Assembly (NCBI GenBank): GCA_029780115.1
Contig: JAKOZG010000004.1
Span: 374,607-438,606 of the forward strand
Direction: 5' to 3'
DNA length: 64,000 bases
From: Thermotogota bacterium
GTDB taxonomy: Bacteria; Thermotogota; Thermotogae; Petrotogales; Petrotogaceae
The notes below the pieces were generated by a model. That model was not told the origin of the DNA. It saw only the letters and a list, made by a program, of their open reading frames with translations, and did no database searches. Of the stretch, positions 1 through 8,628 are shown in pieces (the first letter of the stretch is position 1; each line of letters starts with the position of its first letter). Made by a program: the position numbers and the translations under genes.

Positions 1-280
1 CAAGCAAACTAAAAATGGGTTCTATATTATTTTCAAATAACAAATCAGTTAAAAAACTATAGATTTCAATATAATTTAGAGGGTCTGTAAGTAAATCATT
101 CCACTCTAAGGTGAATCTATAAGAATTAATATTTAAAGACTTCAATAGATCGATTTCATTTAATATTTTCTTTTTGAGTTCTGAGAGGTCTATTTTCTGA
201 GATGGATTTGAAAAAGGATAAGAGCTGGGAGGACTATTAGCCCCCCACAAAAATAGTTTAGGAAAAATTATTTCTTCCAT
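1..280 (-). CDS. GH1-like glycoside hydrolase, N-terminal part (runs off the window)
   Basis: Only the first 93 codons or so are present; the gene continues beyond position 1. The start ATG at 278-280 lies 8 bases behind an AAGAAGGTG site. The protein opens with FPKLFLWGANSPP and later has YRFTLEW, which fit the N-terminal strand (FLWGxAxxxxQ) and the RFSxxW strand of family 1 beta-glycosidases. The usual Q-x-E after FLWG is not obvious (SSYPFS follows), so this may be a divergent member. It starts 14 bases after the stop of the ABC permease gene and may belong to the same transcript. Family from the motif pattern; substrate unknown. Confidence 0.5.
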   Translation of the reverse strand, partial: MEEIIFPKLFLWGANSPPSSYPFSNPSQKIDLSELKKKILNEIDLLKSLNINSYRFTLEWNDLLTDPLNYIEIYSFLTDLLFENNIEPIFSLL

Positions 281-294
281 ATCGTACACCTTCT

Positions 295-1503
295 TTATTC
301 ATACCTCAAAGCTTCTACAGGGCTCAACTTTGATGCCTGGTTTGCTGGATATATTCCAAAAAACAAACCAATCGCTGCAGAAACACCAAAAGACAACAAT
401 ATCGATTTTACTGTAAACACAGCTGATAATCCAAAGGCCTTTCCAAAGTGGACAATTATACCCGATAAGAATACTCCTAGAATCATTCCTATTATACCAG
501 CTATGACAGTTAAAACTACACTCTCCAATAAAAATTCTAGAAGGATTCTTCTTCTACTTGCTCCAATTGCCATTTTAATTCCTATTTCTCGAGTTCTTTC
601 TTTTACAGTAACTAGCATAATATTCATTATACCGATTCCACCCACTACTAACGAAATAGAAGCTATTCCTACTAGAATTACGTTAAATATACCTGTGATT
701 TGATTTACCGCATCTAAAATCGCATCTTGACTTAATATAGTGTATTTTTTGGAATCTTCGAACTTTCTGTAAAGATAAAAATCTATGCCCATTCTAGCTA
801 AGTCGGCACTTTTTTCATCTATTGCTGAAACTAATATCTGACCAGTTCTACCACTCGCATGAAATAGCCTATGGTCTGCAACAGTATGAGGAAGAATGAC
901 TAAATCGTCTATATTAAATAACAACCTACTACCGGTCTTCTTTAGAACACCAACAACTTCAAAAGTGATTTTTCTACTTCCACTAGATCCAGTTTGAATA
1001 ATGTTAAAGCGTTCTCCAATTACCTCTTGCCTACCAAAAAGCTTATCAGCTATGTTATAGCCAATTACTGCAGAGCTTCTAAGCTCTTCTGAATCTTCCT
1101 CATTAATAGGTCTTCCGTAAACTACATCCAAATTCATTATTTCAAAGAAACCAGGTAAAACTCCAAGAACAGTTGCAGTCGTATTTTTTCCATGGATTTC
1201 AACGACATAGCTTGACGCCAGTAATCCAGTTGCATTTGCAACTCCAGGCACCATTGTTGTTATATTTATTGCATCTTTGAATTCTAAAGGATCTGAAGCA
1301 AATCTTGAAAAGATAGAGGAGGTGACCATAATTATATTGGAACCTAAAGATGATACTGTTCTGTTGATTTCTTCCCGTGCACCATCTCCAATAGCAATAA
1401 TTGTCATAACGGCAGCTACACCTATAATTATCCCCAACATTGACAAGAATGTTCTTAGTTTATTGTCAAATAAAGATCTAAAGGTTTCTCTAAGTATTTC
1501 CAA
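295..1503 (-). CDS. MacB-type ABC transporter permease (FtsX family)
   Basis: This 402-residue inner membrane protein has the MacB layout. One N-terminal membrane helix (about 15-40) is followed by a periplasmic MacB_PCD domain (about 45-270) and three C-terminal helices in an FtsX domain, with the typical VKERTREIGIKMAIGA cytoplasmic loop. Such permeases couple ATP hydrolysis to mechanical movement of a periplasmic adaptor rather than moving substrate through the membrane themselves. It overlaps the ATPase gene upstream by 14 bases and is the last of five co-directional efflux genes. Substrate could be a macrolide, peptide or lipid; the sequence does not say. Confidence 0.9.
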   Translation of the reverse strand: MEILRETFRSLFDNKLRTFLSMLGIIIGVAAVMTIIAIGDGAREEINRTVSSLGSNIIMVTSSIFSRFASDPLEFKDAINITTMVPGVANATGLLASSYVVEIHGKNTTATVLGVLPGFFEIMNLDVVYGRPINEEDSEELRSSAVIGYNIADKLFGRQEVIGERFNIIQTGSSGSRKITFEVVGVLKKTGSRLLFNIDDLVILPHTVADHRLFHASGRTGQILVSAIDEKSADLARMGIDFYLYRKFEDSKKYTILSQDAILDAVNQITGIFNVILVGIASISLVVGGIGIMNIMLVTVKERTREIGIKMAIGASRRRILLEFLLESVVLTVIAGIIGMILGVFLSGIIVHFGKAFGLSAVFTVKSILLSFGVSAAIGLFFGIYPANQASKLSPVEALRYE

Positions 1504-2194
1504 CGTGTCTCACCACCTCTATATCTTCGATTCTTCCGTCAAGTAGTTTTATTATTTTGCTTCCTTTTTCCAGCCATCTTAAATCATGAGTTACTACTCC
1601 TAAAGTTACTCCGTTTTCATTTAACTCTTCAAAAATCCTAAAGATTTCTTCGCCGCTTTTTGTATCTAAATTACCTGTTGGTTCGTCTGCTAAAATAATA
1701 GCCGGATCATTTGCCAAAGCTCTAGCGATAGCAACCCTTTGTTGTTGGCCTCCCGATAATTGGGTGGGTTTATGATTGAGTCTATCTCCTAGGCCCACCA
1801 TTTCAAGAAGTTCTTTAGCTCTTTCTCTTCTTTTTTTAGCAGGAACTCCTGCATAAAGCATAGGCAGCTCAACATTTTCTAGGGCTGTGTATTTAGGTAA
1901 GAGATTGAATCCTTGAAACACAAAACCTATTTTTTGATTTCTAATTTTTGCAAGCTGAGGACCTTTCATTTTCGATACTTCGATTCCTTCAATGATTACT
2001 TCACCCTTTGTTGGCAAATCTAAACAACCTAATATCTGAAGTAAGGTTGACTTTCCACTCCCTGAAGGTCCAATTATTATTATAAATTCTCCTTCTTCAA
2101 TGTTAAAAGTCACACCTTTTAATGCTTCTACTTTTACTTCACCCATATCATATATTTTCCATACTTCTCTTAATTCTAAAACGGTTCCTGGCAT
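1490..2194 (-). CDS. MacB/LolD-type ABC transporter ATP-binding protein
   Basis: The 234-residue ATPase carries Walker A GPSGSGKST at 42-50, a Q-loop (FVFQGFN), signature LSGGQ at 146-150, Walker B ILADEP with D170/E171, and the H-loop in VVTHD. Sequence and length fit the MacB/LolD/YknY subfamily that powers FtsX-type permeases. The gene overlaps the permease by 14 bases and touches the membrane fusion protein stop, so the three are probably translationally coupled. It is expected to act at the cytoplasmic face of the inner membrane. Confidence 0.95.
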   Translation of the reverse strand: MPGTVLELREVWKIYDMGEVKVEALKGVTFNIEEGEFIIIIGPSGSGKSTLLQILGCLDLPTKGEVIIEGIEVSKMKGPQLAKIRNQKIGFVFQGFNLLPKYTALENVELPMLYAGVPAKKRRERAKELLEMVGLGDRLNHKPTQLSGGQQQRVAIARALANDPAIILADEPTGNLDTKSGEEIFRIFEELNENGVTLGVVTHDLRWLEKGSKIIKLLDGRIEDIEVVRHVGNT

Positions 2195-3258
2195 TAAAAT
2201 CCACCTCTTCCTCCACTTGTTGATGGAACCGTAGGCGTTATAGTGGGAATACTTATAGTTAGACCATATTGTTGTATTAATCTTCTAGCTTCTTGAGAAG
2301 AGGGAATTATTAATACTATGTCATCTTTGTTCAATCCAGAAGTTATTTCAACCATTTTACCTGTTTCCCTACCAATTTGAACCTGAACTGGTTCCATTCC
2401 ACCCTCAGAAGTCAACCTGTAAACAATTTTTATACCTTCTGGTCCTTCCTGAATAGCGTCTTTGGGTACAGCTACTGTGTTTTCTAATTTAAGGGTTACT
2501 ATTTCTACATCTGCAGTTATGCCAGAGATTATTGGATATTGACCTGTATCACCTTCAAAATCTATTTCAATTGGGATAACCACTATCCCCATGTCAATCA
2601 CCGCTGTTGGGCTTATCCAACTGATTCGACCGGGCAATTTTAAGTCTATCGAACCAAAATCTACAGTTACTTCCATACCTTCTTTTATTAATGGTATATC
2701 AATTTCATCTATGGCAGCTTTCACTTTTAAATTATTGTCTTCAACAATTGTGAAGGCGGGTGTGTTTGTTCCCACTAGATCTTTTTTAGAAATATTTACT
2801 GCACTGATAATTCCTGATACAGGAGCGATAATATTGGTATACTCTAAATTTTTTTGAGCTACTTCTAGCAGAAGTTTTTTTACTTGTTTCATTCTCTCTC
2901 CCAAATTTAGGGATGCTTCATAATCATTTAAAGCATTCAAATATTGTATCTGATATTGAAGATCATCAATTTTGGCAAGTAATTGACCCTCTTCTACATA
3001 ATCACCTTTTTCAACATATATTTCTAAAATCTCTCCAGAAACTTTAGGTGCAACCACCTTTGTTGAAGCTTGAACAGTTCCAACGACCTCTATTGAATCA
3101 CCTACATCTGTTTTTACAGGATATTTAAGATAGATTGTTGGCAAAGAACCAGTTTCAGAGCTTTTTGTTTTACCTTTGGGAACGAATATAAAAGCCAGTA
3201 CAACCACAATAGCAATTATAACTATAAGCCAAATAGTTATTTTAGTCCCTTTTTTCAA
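2194..3258 (-). CDS. Membrane fusion protein (HlyD/MacA-type periplasmic adaptor)
   Basis: This 354-residue protein has an N-terminal membrane anchor (about 8-27), then the split biotinyl-lipoyl-like domain (PKVSGEILEIYVEKGDYV around 68-85 and IIAPVSGIISAV around 138-150). A very short helical hairpin lies between these halves, followed by a beta-barrel and membrane-proximal domain. It ends in a Gly/Ser/Thr-rich tail. It would link the MacB-type permease to the TolC-like proteins encoded just upstream. It overlaps the second outer membrane gene by four bases. The hairpin is much shorter than in MacA, so contact with the outer membrane channel may differ. Confidence 0.92.
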   Translation of the reverse strand: MKKGTKITIWLIVIIAIVVVLAFIFVPKGKTKSSETGSLPTIYLKYPVKTDVGDSIEVVGTVQASTKVVAPKVSGEILEIYVEKGDYVEEGQLLAKIDDLQYQIQYLNALNDYEASLNLGERMKQVKKLLLEVAQKNLEYTNIIAPVSGIISAVNISKKDLVGTNTPAFTIVEDNNLKVKAAIDEIDIPLIKEGMEVTVDFGSIDLKLPGRISWISPTAVIDMGIVVIPIEIDFEGDTGQYPIISGITADVEIVTLKLENTVAVPKDAIQEGPEGIKIVYRLTSEGGMEPVQVQIGRETGKMVEITSGLNKDDIVLIIPSSQEARRLIQQYGLTISIPTITPTVPSTSGGRGGF

Positions 3259-4826
3259 TTCTTATCACCCCATAAATTTACATAGTACTGTTGCATTAAC
3301 CTTAGTTCATTTACTTTTAGGTTATTCTCTGTTTTTTCTAATGTTAATTTACTTCTTTGCAAAGTAATTTCAGACAAAGTTAAGTCGTTTTGAGTTATAA
3401 ATCCTTTTTTATATAGATCCTGACTTCTCTCATAATCTTCTATAGCATTTTTTAAATTAATTTGAGCGATATTGATATCGTAATAAAGAGTTTTTTTGTT
3501 AGTTTCAAGACCCCTTATCAATTCTTCTATTTTTTTTGTGCTTTCATCATAGGTTAAGCTAGCTAACTCTGATTTCATGGTATCTGCTGCAAGCTTTCTC
3601 TCGCCTTTATCAAAAATTGTCATTTCAAATCCTATACGTACATTCCAATTAAAATCGTTGAAAGGTTGTACACTAAAAGTTAGAGTCGAAAACGGTACAT
3701 AAGGCAAAAACCAAAACTTTTTTTGAATATCAGATGCTTCTTTGCTTAACTTTAAAGCTTTTAAATCTAACCTTTCACCTGTATTTTTTGAAACAGAAGA
3801 GTTTTGACTTATTATATTGTCTACCAAATTTCTAGTTTCGTTGTATAGATCTTCTGTAAATTCAAAATACTCTAAAGATACATTACTCGCTTTTAAACCT
3901 TCAAAAACTTTTTGAGCTGTCAATATTTGTTTTTCTATTTCTTCCTTAACCTTTTCTTCTGTAGCAGTTTCATACATATTATTTAAAATTTCTATTTCTC
4001 TTTGAGAAATTTCGATCATCTTTTCGTTGTAACACCTATTAAATACATCTTCAACAGTAGTTATAAATACGTTAGTTTGAGCAAAATAGTAGCTTGATAA
4101 AGCAGAGTAATACTTTGCTTCAGTGTTTAATTTATCAGCTTTATCTACTTTTTTTAAATCACGAGACGCTACAATTGCGATTTGTTCATAAAGTTTTTCT
4201 TCCACTGTTTGCTCTGTGGGGGTTTTATATTGTATTGTGCTCCAAGGAGCGTAAAAACCACTTTTATCGCCTTTAAAATAGATTTTAAAGGGGAAAGAAA
4301 GTCCTATGTTTGTTCCAAATACCTCAACAAAAGCCGTGTCTAGTGAAAAACCGAAACCAACGATTTCTCCTTTAGAATTGAAAACAATGCCTCCGATCTC
4401 TGTTTCTGTTTCAACATCAATAGTATCGGGCATCTCATCAAGGAAATTCTCTAAACGCCCAAGAATTTCTTCAGGAATATCGCAATCTTCAAGTAAATCT
4501 TTAAGTTTATCAGGAAGTTCTTCAGAAATCTTGGAATCTTCAAGTAAATTTTTAAATTGATTGAGAAGTTCTTCAAGGGCTTTCTTCTGAGTGTTTTCAA
4601 CTGGAACTTTAACAACGTTAAATGTATTCAAAGAAGTTTGTAGATATGGAACAAAAAATTGATTGATTCGTTTCATTTCTACTTCAGCGCTTTTTAAGCT
4701 TAGTTCTGCTTTGTAAAAATCCGAACTACTATTTAAATTCTTAAGGTATAATTCTTCAAAGCTTATTCCAAATATGCTCAAAACCATGAAGATCAAACCT
4801 AAAGTGAGTATTAATTTCTTTTTCAC
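3255..4826 (-). CDS. TolC-like outer membrane efflux protein with a 17-residue repeat insert
   Basis: This is a 523-residue secreted protein with an N-terminal signal peptide (about 1-22). Long alpha-helical segments of outer membrane efflux type follow, including SEITLQRSKLTLEKTENNL near the C terminus. It should form the outer membrane channel of the efflux system encoded downstream. Between about residues 86 and 136 there are three degenerate tandem units of 17 residues rich in E, D and L, which the family does not usually have. It overlaps both neighbours by four bases. Family call rests on the helical pattern and operon context rather than strong motifs. Confidence 0.8.
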   Translation of the reverse strand: MKKKLILTLGLIFMVLSIFGISFEELYLKNLNSSSDFYKAELSLKSAEVEMKRINQFFVPYLQTSLNTFNVVKVPVENTQKKALEELLNQFKNLLEDSKISEELPDKLKDLLEDCDIPEEILGRLENFLDEMPDTIDVETETEIGGIVFNSKGEIVGFGFSLDTAFVEVFGTNIGLSFPFKIYFKGDKSGFYAPWSTIQYKTPTEQTVEEKLYEQIAIVASRDLKKVDKADKLNTEAKYYSALSSYYFAQTNVFITTVEDVFNRCYNEKMIEISQREIEILNNMYETATEEKVKEEIEKQILTAQKVFEGLKASNVSLEYFEFTEDLYNETRNLVDNIISQNSSVSKNTGERLDLKALKLSKEASDIQKKFWFLPYVPFSTLTFSVQPFNDFNWNVRIGFEMTIFDKGERKLAADTMKSELASLTYDESTKKIEELIRGLETNKKTLYYDINIAQINLKNAIEDYERSQDLYKKGFITQNDLTLSEITLQRSKLTLEKTENNLKVNELRLMQQYYVNLWGDKN

Positions 4827-5824
4827 AACCCTACCTCCTTTAGGCTCCTTCCTGTATCAACCACGTAATTTATATAAGTTTTTAAATAATTCTGAAGGCT
4901 TTCATAATAAGTTTTTTGAGAATTCAAATAATTAATATTTGCTACATTGAGTTCAAGTTCTGATACTAGTCCCTTGTCAAATCTGTTTTTTGTATCATTA
5001 AATGTTTTTTGAGATAATTTAACTCTTTCTTGTAAATTTTGAAGGGTTCTATCAAGGATTTCTAACGAATTTATTATTATTTTATGCGCTTCAAGGAGTT
5101 TGTCTTCTGTGTCTTCAAGAGTTAAAAGATTTTTTTGATGGGTTGCCTCTGTAATTTTTTTAGTGTAGATCGATGCATTTGAAGGAAGGTTGTTCAAATC
5201 ATATTCCGAAAGTGCGGCATTTAGTTTTGCTAATTTTAAAGCATAGCTTTTATTTAGATATTCTTCATCGCTGACGAATAAACCATCTAGAGTTGGAACA
5301 ACTATAGTTATTTCTCTAATATCACCATCATATACCTTTTTTAAATTATCTTGTGCTGTCTCTAAACTAATTTGCGAATTTTTTAAGTAATTTTCGACAT
5401 CTTTTACATCTAGTTCGGCACTTTTTAGATCATCATCGGATATTAACCCTCTATTGTATAATTCTTTGCTGTTATCGTAATTTATTTGTGCGCTTTTCAA
5501 TTGTAAGGTTACAATATTAACGTTGATTTCTTGTAGATAGAGATTAAAGACTCTACTTAATATGTCAGCATAGTATTCTTTTATTGAATTGTTATAATCC
5601 ATCAATCCTTTTTGATAAGCGAGTTCCCCTGCTAACTCAATTTTTTTGTTTATGGCTTCGATCATTGTTTTGTCATAATCAAGGAGAGTTTTTTCTAAAT
5701 CTATTTGTGCAATTTTGTATATGTTACTTTTTTCCTTAGCAATTTCAAATACGTCAACTAAACTAACAGAGAAAGAAATTACCACCATTAATAATGTAAT
5801 GAGTAATAAAACACTTTTTTTCAT
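4823..5824 (-). CDS. TolC-like outer membrane efflux protein
   Basis: The 333-residue form starts at the ATG at 5822-5824, behind AGAAGGAGGAAATAAG. A longer reading from 5866 would put this ribosome site inside the gene and add charged residues before the signal peptide, so I reject it. MKKSVLLLITLLMVVISFSVS is a clear signal sequence. The rest is almost entirely amphipathic helix with repeated YxxxKxLYxxGLIS(D/E)xDLxxAExx motifs, typical of both halves of outer membrane efflux proteins. It is the first gene of the efflux operon. It is shorter than TolC, like its neighbour it may lack some beta-barrel strands, and the two could assemble together. Confidence 0.82.
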   Translation of the reverse strand: MKKSVLLLITLLMVVISFSVSLVDVFEIAKEKSNIYKIAQIDLEKTLLDYDKTMIEAINKKIELAGELAYQKGLMDYNNSIKEYYADILSRVFNLYLQEINVNIVTLQLKSAQINYDNSKELYNRGLISDDDLKSAELDVKDVENYLKNSQISLETAQDNLKKVYDGDIREITIVVPTLDGLFVSDEEYLNKSYALKLAKLNAALSEYDLNNLPSNASIYTKKITEATHQKNLLTLEDTEDKLLEAHKIIINSLEILDRTLQNLQERVKLSQKTFNDTKNRFDKGLVSELELNVANINYLNSQKTYYESLQNYLKTYINYVVDTGRSLKEVGL

Positions 5825-5903
5825 CTTATTTCCTCCTTCTATTTTTAATTTTTTAATTTTTTTCATTTTTAGAAAGGCATTAATTACTAATTTTTAACTT
5901 GTT

Positions 5904-5919
5904 TAGTGTTTGTACACTA
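5904..5919. promoter_or_regulatory. Inverted repeat, possible repressor operator of the efflux operon
   Basis: TAGTGT-TTGT-ACACTA is a perfect 6-base inverted repeat with a 4-base spacer, 80 bases upstream of the first TolC-like gene. The size and symmetry suit a TetR- or MarR-type repressor site, as often found at drug efflux operons. No such regulator gene is nearby, so the role is inference. Confidence 0.35.
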
Positions 5920-5987
5920 TAAATACTAAAACTTAGCGTCTACTGGTTTGGCTCTGTTATCCATCTAAATTCAATGTTTTTCAGTTG

Positions 5988-6019
5988 TAGAGACGCTCTA
6001 ATGAGCGTCTCTATTTTTT
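5988..6019 (+). terminator. Rho-independent terminator, no gene ahead of it
   Basis: An 11-base stem (TAGAGACGCTC / GAGCGTCTCTA) with a TAAT loop is followed by six T residues on the plus strand. The divergent minus operon starts upstream, so it does not end any known gene. Confidence 0.7.
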
Positions 6020-6258
6020 GCAAACCGTTAGGTTAGATGCCAGAGCAGTTGAGACGATTTACTCACCTACATATCAAAAAATTAACAAAATCTATATTCT
6101 ATAACCCTTATAAATTCATCGCCTTTTTGAAAATCTTTCTATTTTATTTGTGACTAAAAAAGTTTTTCTTATTTTTCATTATCAACTTAATTTATATCTT
6201 TCTTTTCTTAAACCAATCTTAAAATGAAAACCAAATTAAAAAACTTTTAGATCTACGT

Positions 6259-6282
6259 TGCCATAGATAAATGGCATTTTTT
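6259..6282 (+). terminator. Rho-independent terminator-like hairpin, no gene ahead of it
   Basis: TGCCAT-agataa-ATGGCA followed by six T residues. The 6-base stem is short but the T run is perfect. Like the hairpin at 5988 it faces the plus strand and has no coding gene in front. Confidence 0.5.
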
Positions 6283-6568
6283 AGTTTAGAAATGGATTCT
6301 TGTCTTTGCTTAAATAACTTAAGAATATGAAAAGCCCTAAAGTGAAAAATTCCACTTTTCTAACACATCTTTGATGGATATAAAAAGATTTCTTTCACAA
6401 AACATTGAAAATAAAAAACGATTTGTCAGTCATATAAATAATGTGAAAAAAACAAATTACCGTACTTCAATTCTAATTAAAATTTATTAAGTTTTTATTA
6501 AGTCAATTATAAGTAACAGCAAGTTTTTATACGAATTATTAAATTCACACTGATGAAAAAATAATTAA

Positions 6569-6598
6569 TTTACTATTCAAGTTTTTTTGTGATATAAT
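6569..6598 (+). promoter_or_regulatory. Sigma-70-type promoter for ftsH
   Basis: A perfect TATAAT at 6593-6598 is preceded by TTTACT at 6569-6574 with an 18-base spacer, about 100 bases before the ftsH start. The -10 is convincing and the -35 weaker. Confidence 0.5.
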
Positions 6599-6696
6599 AA
6601 TGTGTAAAGAACTAATATCAAAAATGCTTTAAAGAATACAATTAACTTTTGATATAGCAATTTTTTTAAGTTTAGTATAGGAAGAAGGAGGTTCGA

Positions 6697-8592
6697 ATGG
6701 CTGATAATAAAAAACAAAGAAGTGGTTCTTTTTTAGGACCAATTTTAATATACTTTTTCTTAGCGCTGTTAATTTTTATTAGTATTTCACAATTAAATCG
6801 CACAAATGTATTAGAGATAAATTACACAGATTTGATGAATTTAATCAACAACGATTTCATAATAAGCATTCAAATTGATGTTAGTGGATTAGTTCAAGTA
6901 AAAGCAAAGAACGGTCAACTATTTCAATGTTATGCTCCTACCTTGGTATTCGATCAAACATTTGTTAGAGCTTTGGCTAATGATGGAATTAAAATAGAAT
7001 ATACAAAAAGCAGTGCAGGAAGCTGGTGGATAACGCTTTTAATATATGTCTTGCCCATAGTAATCTTAATGTTTTTTTGGTTCTCCATGCTTAAAAGAAC
7101 AACTGGAGGAGAAGGTATCCCTGGAGGTAATTATAGAAAAAGCCCTGCTAAAAAATACGATGCCAAAAAAACCAGGGTGACATTTAAAGATGTTGCAGGT
7201 ATTGATGAGATAAAAGATGAACTAATGGATATTGTCAATTTTTTGAAAGACCCTAAAGGATTTAGTGCATTGGGAGCAAGAATTCCAAAGGGTATTTTGT
7301 TGGCTGGGCCTCCAGGTACTGGTAAAACTTTGATTGCTAGAGCAGTAGCTGGTGAAGCAAATGTTCCGTTTTATTTTATGTCAGGTTCTGATTTTGTAGA
7401 ATTGTTTGTAGGAGTTGGAGCTGCAAGAGTTAGAGATTTGTTTAGGGAAGCAAAAGCCAATAGCCCGGCTATAATTTTTATTGATGAGTTAGATGCCGTT
7501 GGTAGACAAAGAGGAGCGGGTTTAGGTGGTGGACACGACGAAAGAGAACAGACACTGAATGCTCTCCTTGTTGAAATGGATGGATTTGATCCTAGAGAAG
7601 GTATAGTCGTCATGGCAGCTACAAATAGGCCTGATGTTCTTGATAAAGCATTATTAAGGCCTGGAAGATTCGATAAGAAGATTTATATAGATGTTCCTGA
7701 CTTAAAGGCTAGAGAAGAAATAATAAAAGTTCATTTACGAGGTAAAAGGATTGCCCCTGATATAGATGTTAAAAGTTTAGCTAGAAGCACCCCTGGGTTT
7801 GTTGGAGCAGACATAGAGAACATGGTAAATGAGGCTGCACTTCTTGCGGCGAGGGAAAATAGAGACTTTATCACTAACGAGGATTTTCAAGAAGCAATCG
7901 AAAGGATTATAGTTGGTCCCGCAAGGAAATCAAGAAAGATAAGCGAAAAAGAAAGAAAAATCGTAACTTATCATGAATTAGGACACGCGATTTTAGGATA
8001 TCTCTTGCCTTATACGTATCCTGTTCATAAGATTACTATAATTCCACGTGGTCAAGCAGCTTTGGGGTATACTATGCAATTACCTACAGAAGATCGTTTC
8101 CTTATCACTGAACCAGAATTAAAAGACCAAATAGTTAGTTTATTGGGGGGAAGAGCGGCAGAAGAAATAGTGTTTAATGAAATAACAACTGGGGCTTCTA
8201 ACGATTTGAAAAGAGCTACCGAACTTGTTAGAGAAATGGTAACCCAACTAGGCATGAGTGAAAAAATAGGTCCAATTGCATGGGGTGAAGAAGTAGGTGA
8301 AATATTCCTAGGAAGAGAATTAACGAGAATGAAAAATTTTTCTCAGAAGACAGCTCAAGAAATCGATTCGGAGATTAAATCTTACATATTAAGTAGCTAT
8401 GAAAAAGCCAAGAAAATTTTATCAAATAATAGAGAAAGAATGGATTTACTTGCAATATATCTGTATAATAAAGAGGAAATTTCAGGAAAAGAATTTAGTG
8501 AGATGATGGAAATGAGTTTAGAGGAACTCAAAGTTTATGTTATGAATGATGAAGAAGTCAACGTTAAAAGTTTGACCATCTCTTATGCGTAA
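6697..8592 (+). CDS. ftsH: ATP-dependent zinc metalloprotease FtsH
   Basis: This 631-residue membrane-anchored AAA+ protease degrades damaged or short-lived membrane and cytosolic proteins. Two N-terminal helices (about 13-31 and 110-131) flank a small periplasmic domain. The AAA domain has Walker A GPPGTGKT at 204-211, Walker B IIFIDE at 259-264 and the pore loop FVG. The protease domain has the zinc motif HELGH at 426-430. The ATG follows a strong GAAGGAGG site. Length is normal for the family. It heads a cluster with a CsoR-type regulator and a CtpA protease, which suggests envelope quality control. Confidence 0.98.
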   Translation: MADNKKQRSGSFLGPILIYFFLALLIFISISQLNRTNVLEINYTDLMNLINNDFIISIQIDVSGLVQVKAKNGQLFQCYAPTLVFDQTFVRALANDGIKIEYTKSSAGSWWITLLIYVLPIVILMFFWFSMLKRTTGGEGIPGGNYRKSPAKKYDAKKTRVTFKDVAGIDEIKDELMDIVNFLKDPKGFSALGARIPKGILLAGPPGTGKTLIARAVAGEANVPFYFMSGSDFVELFVGVGAARVRDLFREAKANSPAIIFIDELDAVGRQRGAGLGGGHDEREQTLNALLVEMDGFDPREGIVVMAATNRPDVLDKALLRPGRFDKKIYIDVPDLKAREEIIKVHLRGKRIAPDIDVKSLARSTPGFVGADIENMVNEAALLAARENRDFITNEDFQEAIERIIVGPARKSRKISEKERKIVTYHELGHAILGYLLPYTYPVHKITIIPRGQAALGYTMQLPTEDRFLITEPELKDQIVSLLGGRAAEEIVFNEITTGASNDLKRATELVREMVTQLGMSEKIGPIAWGEEVGEIFLGRELTRMKNFSQKTAQEIDSEIKSYILSSYEKAKKILSNNRERMDLLAIYLYNKEEISGKEFSEMMEMSLEELKVYVMNDEEVNVKSLTISYA

Positions 8593-8628
8593 AGATTGTT
8601 TAAAAGACAAATATTCGGGAGTGCAAAA

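Larger units (their letters stand above)
5825..6696. other. Divergent spacer between efflux operon and ftsH
   Basis: These 872 AT-rich bases hold no convincing protein gene. They contain an inverted repeat next to the efflux operon (5904-5919), two hairpins followed by T runs on the plus strand (5988-6019 and 6259-6282), and the likely ftsH promoter near 6569-6598. No coding sequence lies ahead of the two terminators on the plus strand, which leaves room for small RNAs. Confidence 0.6.
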
